Shown here piece after piece: positions 8,749-19,486 of a stretch of DNA of 64,000 nt. The notes beneath the pieces were generated by a model that saw only the letters and a program-made list of their open reading frames with translations, was not told the origin of the DNA and did no database searches. Positions within the stretch are counted from its first letter, which is position 1. Each line of letters starts with the position of its first letter. Position numbers and translations under genes: made by a program. The stretch is from Corynebacterium dentalis (GTDB lineage Bacteria; Actinomycetota; Actinomycetes; Mycobacteriales; Mycobacteriaceae), in contig NZ_OCTS01000003.1 of NCBI RefSeq assembly GCF_900232865.1, positions 186,001-250,000 on the forward strand, written 5' to 3'.

Positions 8749-8821
8749 ATCATGAGGTGAGTGTATTCCCCGCATGCAGCATCGTCCTAACTTACCGGTG
8801 CGGGGGCAAACGATCCGGTAG

Positions 8822-10342
8822 CTAGAACAGGCCGGTGGGGTTCTCGTCGTAGGACCACAGCAGGTTCTTGGTCTGCTGGTAGTGATCCAGCATCATCAGG
8901 TGAGTCTCGCGACCCAGACCGGACTTCTTGTAACCTCCGAAGGCCGCGTGAGCCGGGTAGGAGTGGTAATTGTTCACCCACACGCGACCGGACTGGATAG
9001 CGCGCCCGGCCTTGTACGCGGTGGTGCCGTTGCGGGACCATACTCCGGCGCCGAGGCCGTACTCGGTGTCATTGGCAATGCGGATGGCATCGTCGAAGTC
9101 CTTGAAGGTGGTCACTGCCAGCACTGGGCCGAAGATCTCCTCCTGGAAGCAGCGCATGTCATTGTTGCCCTTGAGGATGGTGGGCTTGACGTAGAAGCCG
9201 TCCTCGCGGCCGGTGATGGTGTTGACATCTCCACCCAGCAGCACCTCGGCGCCCTCTTCGGGGCCGGATTGCAGGTAGCCGGTGATCTTGTCCATCTGAT
9301 CTTGGCTCGCCTGGGCGCCCATCTGGGTGTCGGTATCCAGCGGGTTGCCGATGGTGATGTTCTTGACGCGCTCCACGGCCAGCGCCAGGAACTCGTCGGC
9401 GATGTCTTCTTGCACCAGCGCGCGGGACGGGCACGTGCACACCTCGCCCTGGTTCAGCGCGAACATGGCCAGGCCCTCCACACACTTTTCGCGGAAAGAG
9501 TCATCCTTATCCATCACATCGCTGAAGAACACGGATGGAGACTTGCCGCCCAGCTCCAGGGTCACGGGGATGAGCTTGTCCGCCACGGCCTTGTTGATGG
9601 TCTTGCCCACCTCGGTGGAACCGGTGAAAGCGATCTTATCGATGCGATCAGAGCTGGTCAGAGCCACTCCGGCTTCTTCGCCTAAGCCGTTGACGATGTT
9701 GAGCACGCCAGCGGGGAGTACGTCTTCGATGAGCTCGGCGACCATGAGGATGGAAGCGGGAGTTTGCTCTGCGGGCTTGAGCACCACGGCGTTACCGGCC
9801 GCTAGCGCCGGTGCCAGCTTCCATGCGGCCATGAGGATCGGGAAGTTCCACGGGATGATCTGCCCCACCACGCCCAGCGGCTCGTTGAAGTGGTACGCGA
9901 TCAGATCTTCGCTGATCTGCGAGGTGCGATCCTCCTGCGCGCGCAGTGCACCCGCGTAGTAGCGGAAGTGATCCACGGCCAACGGCAGGTCGGCAGCGAG
10001 CGTCTCGCGCACGGCCTTGCCGTTATCCCACGTCTCCGCCACCGCGAGCGCCTCGAGGTTTTCTTCCAGCCGATCCGCGATCTTCAGCAGCGCGTTGGAG
10101 CGATCCTGCACGGAGGTCTTGCCCCATGCATCCTTTGCCTTGTGCGCGGCCTCGATGGCCTTGTCCACGTCTACCTGCTTGGAACGCGGCACCTCGCAGA
10201 ACTTCTTTCCGCTGACTGGAGAGACATTGTCCAAGTACTCGCCATCCTCCGGCGACACCCATTGACCGCCTATGAAGTTTTCATAGCGGTCCTTGAAGGA
10301 CACGATGGAGCCTTGCGTTCCGGGATCTGAATAGACAGTCAT
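8822..10342 (-). CDS. NAD-dependent aldehyde dehydrogenase
   Basis: Cytoplasmic aldehyde dehydrogenase of 506 residues, oxidising an aldehyde to the acid with NAD(P). Diagnostic features are [28 protein letters not shown], the general-base motif [12 protein letters not shown] and the nucleophile in [13 protein letters not shown] (Cys near residue 302). The CTCPSR context resembles the ExaC/AldB/AcoD acetaldehyde dehydrogenase group. The start is the ATG at 10342 because GCAGGAGG lies 7 bases before it; the upstream extension is not conserved-looking. It is followed on the same strand by the GltS-type gene after 176 bases containing two hairpins. Confidence 0.93.
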   Translation of the reverse strand: MTVYSDPGTQGSIVSFKDRYENFIGGQWVSPEDGEYLDNVSPVSGKKFCEVPRSKQVDVDKAIEAAHKAKDAWGKTSVQDRSNALLKIADRLEENLEALAVAETWDNGKAVRETLAADLPLAVDHFRYYAGALRAQEDRTSQISEDLIAYHFNEPLGVVGQIIPWNFPILMAAWKLAPALAAGNAVVLKPAEQTPASILMVAELIEDVLPAGVLNIVNGLGEEAGVALTSSDRIDKIAFTGSTEVGKTINKAVADKLIPVTLELGGKSPSVFFSDVMDKDDSFREKCVEGLAMFALNQGEVCTCPSRALVQEDIADEFLALAVERVKNITIGNPLDTDTQMGAQASQDQMDKITGYLQSGPEEGAEVLLGGDVNTITGREDGFYVKPTILKGNNDMRCFQEEIFGPVLAVTTFKDFDDAIRIANDTEYGLGAGVWSRNGTTAYKAGRAIQSGRVWVNNYHSYPAHAAFGGYKKSGLGRETHLMMLDHYQQTKNLLWSYDENPTGLF

Positions 10343-10427
10343 GGGGTACCTCCTGCGGGGTAAGGGAAGGTGCTTTTGCACACCAAAGTGGTAGCACCAC
10401 CGTACTGTCTGCAGCGGTGTTGTTTTC

Positions 10428-10446
10428 TTCTTTTTCGACGCCAACC
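10428..10446 (+). repeat. Copy of a 19-base word shared with 23163-23181
   Basis: TTCTTTTTCGACGCCAACC occurs here in non-coding DNA upstream of the aldehyde dehydrogenase and again, identically, inside the unknown gene at 23071. Shorter versions of the same word (T/C tract plus CGACGCCA) occur at many other sites on both strands. Confidence 0.7.
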
Positions 10447-10605
10447 TCCTGGCGATAAAAATATGTGTTTAGCTGTACATATATCTGCCCTCGCGAAAAT
10501 AAAAGAAACCGCTGGTACGGGCTTTTCTCCGGCCGCGAAGGGTTCCTGTGAGCGGGGGTGCACGGAGCTCGAATGCTTCGCGACCGGTGGGGGTTAGACT
10601 CGGGC

Positions 10606-11142
10606 ATGGCGTCGGAAAAAAGAACGGCGCATGCTCTCAAGGACGGTGTACTCGTGGCCAGGAAGATCCACAAAACTAACGCCATGCGGCAGCTAGACCG
10701 CGCCACAGTGTCATACTCGATGTCTCGCTACGAGACCGGCGGCGGGATCGATGCGCTGCACGTCGCGGAATCGTTGGGAGTGGCACCGGAGGTTATCTTC
10801 AAGACGTTGGTGGTGGAGAGCTCGGAGAAACAGCACTTCGTGGCGGTAATCGGGGCGGATCAACAGCTGGATCTCAAGAAAGTGGCTGCACACTTTGCTG
10901 TGAAGAATGTGAAGATGTTCGATTGGAAGGAGCTCAAGCAGCTGACGGGATATGTGCGCGGCGGATGCTCGCCGGTGGGAATGAAGCGGGCGTTGCCCAC
11001 CGTTATCGATTCTTCCGCAATGGAATTGCCGGAAATCTATGTGTCCGCTGGGGAAATCGGCACGCAGATCATCATTGCGCCGAGCGATCTCGCTGCGGTC
11101 ACCGGCGCGAAATATGCGGACGTGCACCATGCTGTTTGCTGA
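10606..11142 (+). CDS. ybaK: YbaK/EbsC-type aminoacyl-tRNA deacylase
   Basis: Small cytoplasmic hydrolase of 178 residues in the YbaK/ProX-like editing family, which typically clears Cys-tRNA(Pro). Family features are TNAMRQLDRATVSYSMSRY at the start of the domain, EVIFKTLVVES, the lysine-containing KKVAAHFAVKNVKM stretch, and YVRGGCSPVGMKRALPTVID. I start at the ATG at 10606: TAGACT ends 5 bases before it and no Shine-Dalgarno is visible, so translation is probably leaderless. This leaves a basic extension of about 24 residues before the domain, so a later start is possible. The stop overlaps the AlkB-type gene by 14 bases, implying translational coupling. Confidence 0.85.
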   Translation: MASEKRTAHALKDGVLVARKIHKTNAMRQLDRATVSYSMSRYETGGGIDALHVAESLGVAPEVIFKTLVVESSEKQHFVAVIGADQQLDLKKVAAHFAVKNVKMFDWKELKQLTGYVRGGCSPVGMKRALPTVIDSSAMELPEIYVSAGEIGTQIIIAPSDLAAVTGAKYADVHHAVC

Positions 11143-11800
11143 GCTGCCGCGGGATGACTCGCAGGTCGCCGAGGGCGTGGTCCACTTGCCGAACTGGCTA
11201 GCTGTGGAACAACAACGGGCTGTCGTGGACGAGTTTCGGGAGACTGCCAGGCAGGTAGCTGGGACCCCACTGGCGATGCGTAAGCCACAGCTGCGCTCCG
11301 GGCAAATGTCTGTTCACATGCTGCACCTGGGCAGGTTTTGGCAGACGAACCCATACCGCTACGTGGATTCCGTGGACGGCCACCCGGTGCCACCGCTGCC
11401 GCCGCACTTGAAGAACATGGCCGTACGCGCGCTCCGCGATGCCGCCGCATTGGATCCAGCCCTGACCCCGTGGGTGGAAACATATCGGCCGGATATGGCG
11501 CTGATCAACTATTACCCGCCCGGCGCGAGCATGGGCATGCACCAGGACGCCAACGAAGATTCCCCCGCGCCGATCGTGTCCATCTCCATCGGCGACGAAG
11601 CAACCTTCCGGATTGGCGGGGTGGACAACAAAAATAAGCCGTGGAATGACGTGGCACTTCTCTCTGGGGACATCATCGTCTTCGGAGGGCCTAAGCGCCT
11701 CGCATTCCACGGAGTTCCCGCGGTGCGTGACAACACGCTGCCCGCGGGATGCGGGCTGACGGAGGGTCGGATTAACGTGACCTTCCGCCAACTTCACTAG
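11129..11800 (+). CDS. alkB: AlkB-family Fe(II)/2-oxoglutarate dioxygenase
   Basis: The 223-residue protein belongs to the AlkB family, which oxidatively removes alkyl lesions from DNA or RNA bases. The iron ligands are visible as HQD in MGMHQDANED (His about 138, Asp about 140) and the distal His in FHGVP; the 2-oxoglutarate-binding arginines fit GRINVTFRQ at the C-terminus. ALINYYPPGASMGMHQD is the standard core. The start is the ATG at 11129, inside the end of ybaK in another frame. The stop directly abuts the stop of convergent clpB. Confidence 0.92.
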   Translation: MLFAELPRDDSQVAEGVVHLPNWLAVEQQRAVVDEFRETARQVAGTPLAMRKPQLRSGQMSVHMLHLGRFWQTNPYRYVDSVDGHPVPPLPPHLKNMAVRALRDAAALDPALTPWVETYRPDMALINYYPPGASMGMHQDANEDSPAPIVSISIGDEATFRIGGVDNKNKPWNDVALLSGDIIVFGGPKRLAFHGVPAVRDNTLPAGCGLTEGRINVTFRQLH

Positions 11801-14404
<2,604 letters not shown>

Positions 14405-14478
14405 GGTGTGTTCTCCCTCCTGACAGCTCGTGAGTTTTGTGGTGTTGTTCGGTCTTGATTGTGTCTACCCAAACAATA

Positions 14479-14499
14479 CTTGAGTACATCTCACTCAAC
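14479..14499. promoter_or_regulatory. HAIR element 1 upstream of clpB (HspR operator)
   Basis: CTTGAGT, 7 bases, ACTCAAC: 13 of 14 arm positions match the HspR-associated inverted repeat consensus CTTGAGT-N7-ACTCAAG. It sits 75-95 bases from the clpB start, in the divergent region shared with the lipoprotein gene. Confidence 0.92.
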
Positions 14500-14508
14500 C
14501 ACAATATT

Positions 14509-14529
14509 GTTGAGTCTATTCCGCTCAAC
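14509..14529. promoter_or_regulatory. HAIR element 2 between clpB and the lipoprotein gene
   Basis: GTTGAGT, 7 bases, GCTCAAC, a symmetrical but weaker HAIR match 9 bases from HAIR element 1. It covers the expected -35 position of the TATGAT promoter facing the lipoprotein gene, so HspR bound here could repress both directions. Confidence 0.8.
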
Positions 14530-14541
14530 TTAAGTATTTAC

Positions 14542-14557
14542 TATGATCTAGGTCACA
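14542..14557. promoter_or_regulatory. GlxR (CRP-like) site overlapping a -10 element
   Basis: TATGATCTAGGTCACA matches the corynebacterial GlxR consensus TGTGA-N6-TCACA with one arm mismatch. The same bases include TATGAT, a perfect-looking -10 hexamer facing the lipoprotein gene at 14582. Binding would be expected to block RNA polymerase there. This is a motif match only. Confidence 0.5.
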
Positions 14558-14581
14558 TCTGCGGAAAGGTGGTCGCGTACC

Positions 14582-15283
14582 GTGGAATACATGTTGTCTC
14601 GTCGTCTCTACCGCACACTTTCCCTAGCAATCCCCGCCGTCGCGCTGCTCACCGTGACCGCATGTGGCAGCTCAGAGACTGTCCCCACCAGCACTGAGAC
14701 TTCCGTAGCCACCTCGACAGCGACCGAGACCGCCACCAGCACCGCAACGAACACTCCGACCAGCGACACCACCTCGGCATCCCCAACCTCAGAGGCCCCA
14801 GAATCAGAATCACCACTAGGCACCCCGAAACTCGCCACCGCCCGCAGCATGCCGGTGTCCTCCCCCGACGACCCGGCATCACTGACAGTCACCAACATTC
14901 GTGTGGCCGAACATTCTGGCTTCGATCGCCTCGTCTTTGACCTCGAGGGCACAGGCAAGCCCGGCTGGCTCGTACGCTACGTTGGCCAGCCCCTCCAACA
15001 AGCCTCCGGCCATCGCGTCAACGTGGACGGCCAGTCCTACCTGGAGGTCAATGTGGAAGGGGTCACCTACAACCTTTCAGACACAGGTCCGCAAGATCTA
15101 CCTACGGGCGTGCAGGATTCCACCATGCGCCGAGCAGCGGGCATCAATCAGGTCTATTACGCAGGCGCTTTCGAAGCCCGTGGCCAGTATTTTGCCGGTC
15201 TCAACCATCCCGCAACTGCCTTTTCAGTGACCTACCTGGAAGCTCCCAAGAGATTGGTCATAGACATCACACACAACCAATAA
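14582..15283 (+). CDS. Secreted lipoprotein with AMIN-like domain
   Basis: Predicted lipoprotein of 233 residues. The basic signal peptide ends in the lipobox LTVTAC with the lipidated cysteine at residue 28. A low-complexity Ser/Thr/Glu linker follows (about 30-95), then a compact beta-rich domain (about 100-233) containing FDRLVFDLEGTGKPGW and RLVIDITHNQ, which resembles the AMIN-like domains of actinobacterial exported proteins. It is probably a cell-envelope protein; the ligand is unknown. The start is GTG 14582, with GGTGG 9 bases upstream; ATG 14591 is an alternative. It is divergent from clpB and shares its HAIR-bearing control region. Confidence 0.75.
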   Translation: MEYMLSRRLYRTLSLAIPAVALLTVTACGSSETVPTSTETSVATSTATETATSTATNTPTSDTTSASPTSEAPESESPLGTPKLATARSMPVSSPDDPASLTVTNIRVAEHSGFDRLVFDLEGTGKPGWLVRYVGQPLQQASGHRVNVDGQSYLEVNVEGVTYNLSDTGPQDLPTGVQDSTMRRAAGINQVYYAGAFEARGQYFAGLNHPATAFSVTYLEAPKRLVIDITHNQ

Positions 15284-15305
15284 AGCATGTGCCACAATAC
15301 GTATT

Positions 15306-16700
15306 ATGTCTCTGTCTGCCGCCTTTGATGCTGCTCGCGCCCACCGCGCTGAGATCATTTTCGGCACCCTGACTGCCCTGATGAGCAGCAGGATCACCCC
15401 GTCACCCGTCGATCTGCCCCGCCGCGCAGGCTCCCCCGACCCAGCGCAGGCCACGCACTTCGGGCAGACCATTCCCCAAGACACCGGCTTCTTCATCCGC
15501 CTACTCAGCTTCCTTGAAGAGGGCGTGGATGCGCGTGCGGAGTTCAATCACGCCGCCGCCACGTTGTTGTTTACCTTGGGTTATTCTTTCCGACGCCACG
15601 GCTTCCGCTCCGAGCACTACGAGCCACTCTCCACTGCCATCGGCGAGACGATCGACCGTTACGTCCGCCCCGGCGATACTGACAACAAAGTCAGCCCAGC
15701 CGGAGTGAAGGCACTCAAGGATGTGGCGTATCTGGGGTGCAGCATCATGGCCCAGGGGTGCGCAGAAGCCGAAGACCGGGAAGCTTCGGCGGGGCCCTCT
15801 GACCTCATCAATCCCGTCACCGCCCGAGGCAAGATCGTAGAGATCGAGCATCGTAATTCCTCAGTATCTGTGGTGCGCATGCACTTGAGCACTCCCCTTG
15901 CCTACGCCGCGGGCGAGCCGCTTCTGGTCCGCACTCCCTACACCCCGCTGCTATGGCGCCCCCTATATTCCGCGATGCCCAGCAACCCAGACGGCATGCT
16001 GGAACTACACGTGGTTAAAGACGCTGAATGCGCGGACGCGGGCACTCGGGAATTCTTGGAGGCTGCGGCGAGCCTGGCGTCGGTCGGAGACGAGTGGGTG
16101 ATCTCCGCACAACCGACCGATGCCCACGGCGCGCCATTGGGGCTCCACAATGACGATCCCACCTGGCAACAGCACGCAGACAAGGACCTGATCATCATCG
16201 CGGAAGACGGCGGGCTCGCACCTGCCCGGGCGATGGTGCTGCAACAAGTTTTCGGCAATGGCCTGGGATTTGTGCCTGGCAAGGATTCCACGGCCCCCAC
16301 GCCCGGCGCGAAACCACGCCGCACCCACCTGGTATGGGGCGCGCACAACCCGGGCCAGCTCTACGAACTCCAAGGTCTACTGGGGCTGGCGCGCGCCTTC
16401 GACTGGCTGCGTTTCACTCCCGTGGTGCAGCAATTCGAAGTGCCTGCGGGGACCAACCCCTCTGAGGCCACCGGGCTTCCCCGCGAGGAACGGCAGCACT
16501 ACACACGCAATTCCCTGCTCACGGAGGGCACGGCACTCGAGGTCACGCTAGAAAGCTCCAAGTACTTGCCCGATCATCAATTCATCGTGGTGGGATCGCA
16601 GCAAATGGTGCGCCACGCGATCGAGCAACTAAACACAAAGGCCGGGGTGCCAGAAGAACAGATCCTCGGCATCCCGACCGATTGGGACTACTTGAGCTAG
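15306..16700 (+). CDS. Globin-like/ferredoxin-reductase-like oxidoreductase (flavohemoprotein-like)
   Basis: The 464-residue protein appears to combine an N-terminal globin-like domain with a C-terminal FAD/NAD(P) reductase module, like a diverged flavohemoglobin. FNHAAATLLFTLGYSFRRHG followed by EHYEPLSTAIGETI matches the region around the proximal heme histidine and the HY...G motif of Hmp. WRPLYSAMPS fits the FAD-binding RxYS motif, and IIIAEDGGLAPARAMVLQQ and FIVVGSQQMVRHAIEQL fit the nucleotide-binding lobe. The N-terminal helices are shorter than in Hmp, so heme binding is uncertain. The start is ATG 15306, probably leaderless with CACAAT 7 bases before it. It may act in nitric oxide detoxification or as a flavin reductase. 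Confidence 0.7.
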   Translation: MSLSAAFDAARAHRAEIIFGTLTALMSSRITPSPVDLPRRAGSPDPAQATHFGQTIPQDTGFFIRLLSFLEEGVDARAEFNHAAATLLFTLGYSFRRHGFRSEHYEPLSTAIGETIDRYVRPGDTDNKVSPAGVKALKDVAYLGCSIMAQGCAEAEDREASAGPSDLINPVTARGKIVEIEHRNSSVSVVRMHLSTPLAYAAGEPLLVRTPYTPLLWRPLYSAMPSNPDGMLELHVVKDAECADAGTREFLEAAASLASVGDEWVISAQPTDAHGAPLGLHNDDPTWQQHADKDLIIIAEDGGLAPARAMVLQQVFGNGLGFVPGKDSTAPTPGAKPRRTHLVWGAHNPGQLYELQGLLGLARAFDWLRFTPVVQQFEVPAGTNPSEATGLPREERQHYTRNSLLTEGTALEVTLESSKYLPDHQFIVVGSQQMVRHAIEQLNTKAGVPEEQILGIPTDWDYLS

Positions 16701-17609
16701 CTAGCGCTCGTCGCCCACGGCCACCACGATGTCCTCGAGCTGGCGCTCGCGCAGGTGACCAGCCAAAACAGGCAAGCTCTTGCGCACCTTGTCTACGTAG
16801 TTCGGATCGATATCCACCGTCAACACCTGCGCGGCATAGCCGGTCTCCGCCAGCTTGGCTCCATCTGGGCCGATCACTACGGAGTGACCAATGCCGGTAG
16901 GGCCATCTGCGCGGCCGTAGCGATCAGGGGTTCCTGGGCGCGCCTGACTAGCGGCCACGAGGTAGCTGGTGGAATCCAGCGCGCGGGCAGCGGTGAGAGT
17001 GCGCCACTGATCAAGCTTGCCAGGACCGTCCGCCCAGCTGGTTGGAACCACGATGACCTTGGCATCCGCGTTGGCCAAGTCAATGAAGTGGTTAGGGAAG
17101 CGAATATCGTAGCAGGTCGCAAGACCCACGGTCACGCCTGCGACTTCACAGGTGATGCGGCGAGTGCCGGGCTTGACGGTGTCCGATTCTGAGTATCCGA
17201 AGGCATCGTAGGTGTGGATCTTGTCATAGGAGGTCACCAGGTCTGGCCCCGCAACCAAGAGCGTGTTGTACACACGGCGGATCTTGTTTGCTTGGCCTGC
17301 GCCCTCCGGCAGCTCTTCGACAATGTCCCCCGAAGGATGGCGGTACACCGTATCGGCAGGGGTGAACATGCCCACAACAGCAGTGATGTTGTGCTTGCGC
17401 GCGGTATCCACCACGGCGGTAGCGAAAGGCCCATCGAGAGGCTGCGCGATCTGATCCAAGCGGCCGTTATCGAAGGGGAACATCGCCGCCTCCGGGAAAA
17501 CCACCAGGTCAGCACGGTTCGCCGCAGCCGCCGCAATGTATTTGCGGATCAGCGCGAGGTTAGTTTCAACGTCCGGCTGGGCGATCATCTGAATCACTGC
17601 AATTCGCAT
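16701..17609 (-). CDS. Carbon-nitrogen hydrolase (nitrilase superfamily)
   Basis: Cytoplasmic hydrolase of 302 residues with the complete nitrilase-fold triad: Glu40 in VVFPEAAMF, Lys130 in YDKIHTYDAFG, and Cys166 in LATCYDIRFP. Family members cut amide or nitrile C-N bonds; the DKIHTYDAFGYSES segment resembles Nit/NitFhit and deaminated-glutathione amidase types, but the substrate is not certain. The start is ATG 17609 (MRIAVIQM), which has TAGGCT 7 bases upstream and looks leaderless. It is convergent with the globin/FNR gene with abutting stops, and divergent from the WXG100-like gene. Confidence 0.9.
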   Translation of the reverse strand: MRIAVIQMIAQPDVETNLALIRKYIAAAAANRADLVVFPEAAMFPFDNGRLDQIAQPLDGPFATAVVDTARKHNITAVVGMFTPADTVYRHPSGDIVEELPEGAGQANKIRRVYNTLLVAGPDLVTSYDKIHTYDAFGYSESDTVKPGTRRITCEVAGVTVGLATCYDIRFPNHFIDLANADAKVIVVPTSWADGPGKLDQWRTLTAARALDSTSYLVAASQARPGTPDRYGRADGPTGIGHSVVIGPDGAKLAETGYAAQVLTVDIDPNYVDKVRKSLPVLAGHLRERQLEDIVVAVGDER

Positions 17610-17649
17610 GAGCACCAGCCTAGCGCCGATTTCAAGGGGATGTTCGACT

Positions 17650-17679
17650 ACCTGTGAATAACTGGGTTCTTCCACAGGT
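17650..17679. repeat. Inverted repeat ACCTGTG / CACAGGT in divergent promoter region
   Basis: Perfect 7-base arms separated by 16 bases, 41 bases upstream of the nitrilase start and 118 bases upstream of the WXG100-like start. It has the size of a repressor operator; I do not recognise the regulator. Confidence 0.45.
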
Positions 17680-17796
17680 GCGTGATGGAAGCGTGGCCGA
17701 GTTGTCCCGGGCTGTCTTTAGTCTGATCCCGGATCGGTATTAGAGATGGTGTTTGAGATTGGTGGCGGAACATTCGCCATCAGGGGGGTCAGGGTT

Positions 17797-18120
17797 ATGG
17801 CTTGGGAAAGTGCCCTCGCGGGCTTGGGACAGATGTGGCTGCTGCCCACGGCAGTGGAGCAGCGGGCCGGGGAGATTAAGGAGGCTGCTTCTGTGGCACG
17901 GCAGGCAGCCGAGGAAATTGGGAAAGCTCCTCGATGGACCTTGCCGGGCGAGATGATGATGACGGCGGTCAACCAAGCCTGCGAGGCTTTTACACGCGCC
18001 GGTTCCGCCCATGCCACGATGACGAACGCAACGGCAGAACAAATCGGAAGGTACGTCAGCAGCGTGCGGGCGCAGGAAACGTCTGCCTCTCAGTCCATGG
18101 CCATGGGGCTGTGCCGATGA
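17797..18120 (+). CDS. Small alpha-helical WXG100-like protein
   Basis: Predicted 107-residue, almost wholly helical, Ala-rich protein (MAWESALAGLGQMW...). It has no signal peptide or membrane segment. Size, helix pattern and position directly before a DUF1023 hydrolase fit the small partners seen in actinobacterial type VII-like (ESX) substrate loci. The classical central WXG triplet is not clear here (W-T-L-P occurs instead), so membership is inferred. The start is ATG 17797, preceded by AGGGGGG; the longer reading frame upstream looks non-coding. Its stop overlaps the next start as ATGA, which implies coupled translation. Confidence 0.6.
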   Translation: MAWESALAGLGQMWLLPTAVEQRAGEIKEAASVARQAAEEIGKAPRWTLPGEMMMTAVNQACEAFTRAGSAHATMTNATAEQIGRYVSSVRAQETSASQSMAMGLCR

Positions 18121-19427
18121 ATGTCACCGTGTACTCCATCGAGGGCGCCCAAACTAGAGATGCAGCGCATACCGCCGACGTTGTCGCCCGCTCCGGGAAG
18201 GTGCTCAGCCAACAGGCTGGGGATGCCAGAGAGCAAGCCGAGTGGTCAGCGAACGAACAGTGGATAGGACCAGCGGCCGATGCCGCCACCCATCGGCTGG
18301 ATGCCTCGCTGAACCAACTGGACGTCTTGGGAGTCTCTGCGCAGTCCGTCAGCATCGTGGCCGGTGCATATATCCAGATACTTCAGCTGGCACAAGGCGT
18401 CGTCAGCGCGGCGCTATCCACAGCCCGTGCGGTATTCATGCCGGTCACGCCTGCGGGACACGTCAGCGCGCACGCCCTCGCGTGGATCCCGGGACTGGGT
18501 ATGAGTGCCCAGGCCATGGCAGAAACTTTGACCAGAATTCTCACCAGCGCCGTGGCACTGGTTCGCGCGCTGGACTCCGGTTCGGGTGGTGCGGTGAGCG
18601 CCTTGGCGTCGGAAACAAACACCATGCCAATGACGCGCAAGCTTCCTCCGGTACCCGCGGGAACCACCGCGGCGATGTCTAGGGAAGCAGCTGACTCGCC
18701 ACAGGTCACACGGCTGGAAACCGCCTCGGGGCCGGTATTTGTGGTGGGCGATGTGGACGCGGCGGAATCCATCACCACGTTTGTCTCCGGCGTGGGGTCC
18801 AGTAGCGAGGGCGCGATGCACAATACCTCACAATGGGCGATACAGGAGGTAGAGCGAGCTCGCGCCGAGGGGAAAAACATTGCAGTGGTGGCATGGCACG
18901 GGTATCGCGCTCCGGAGAACCTCGTGGGGGCAATCGGCAGCTCGGCGGCCCACAAGGCTGCACCAGACTTACGAGCGTTTCAGCGAGGGTTGCGGGAGAG
19001 AAACCCGGAGGCGAAGTTGAATGTGGTGGGCTACAGCTACGGCTCGGTGGTCGTGGGCACGGCTGCCACGCAGGACGGGCCAGGTTTAGAGGCAGATGAC
19101 GTAACGTTCGTGGGCAGCCCTGGCGTGGGGGCGCATTCTGCCGACGATCTGCGCCTGAACTCTGAGGAGCCGAATTCTGCAGGACCAGCGCACGTGGAGA
19201 GCCACCACGTTCCGGGAGACCTGATCCAGCTGGCCACCGGTCCAGAATTTGGGGCCCACGGCCCGGATCCTTCGTCGCCGGACTTTGGCACAGAAGGAGC
19301 ACCGGGGTGGTCCGAGTACCGGTGGAAGCGGCTCATGGATCTCTACATTCTGGGGCGCGGGGATACGGACACGCACAGTTCTTATTTGTGGGATCCCGCG
19401 CTGGATCTGACCAGCGGCAGGCAATGA
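18117..19427 (+). CDS. WXG100-like/DUF1023 alpha/beta hydrolase
   Basis: The 436-residue protein has an N-terminal helical region of about 130 residues with a WxG-type turn (NEQWIGPAADAATHRL, Trp49), a hydrophobic and Ala-rich middle, and a C-terminal alpha/beta hydrolase of the DUF1023 family. The nucleophile elbow is VVGYSYGSVV (Ser307); FVGSPGVGAHSADDLRL follows, and the catalytic histidine may be in TDTHSSYLWD. There is no signal peptide, so export, if any, would be through an ESX system. It is translationally coupled to the small helical gene before it. The hydrolytic substrate is unknown; lipids or peptidoglycan-linked esters are guesses. Confidence 0.75.
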   Translation: MNVTVYSIEGAQTRDAAHTADVVARSGKVLSQQAGDAREQAEWSANEQWIGPAADAATHRLDASLNQLDVLGVSAQSVSIVAGAYIQILQLAQGVVSAALSTARAVFMPVTPAGHVSAHALAWIPGLGMSAQAMAETLTRILTSAVALVRALDSGSGGAVSALASETNTMPMTRKLPPVPAGTTAAMSREAADSPQVTRLETASGPVFVVGDVDAAESITTFVSGVGSSSEGAMHNTSQWAIQEVERARAEGKNIAVVAWHGYRAPENLVGAIGSSAAHKAAPDLRAFQRGLRERNPEAKLNVVGYSYGSVVVGTAATQDGPGLEADDVTFVGSPGVGAHSADDLRLNSEEPNSAGPAHVESHHVPGDLIQLATGPEFGAHGPDPSSPDFGTEGAPGWSEYRWKRLMDLYILGRGDTDTHSSYLWDPALDLTSGRQ

Positions 19428-19486
19428 TTAGTCGGCAAGACGGCGTGTTGTGGTGCGATGATTCAACAAATCGGATTCCATTGACT

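Noticed and set aside
8750..8782. 10-codon leader peptide before the GltS-type gene
   Set aside because: Possible, but with only AGGA close to the ATG and no repeated regulatory codons; kept as part of a finding, not as a gene.
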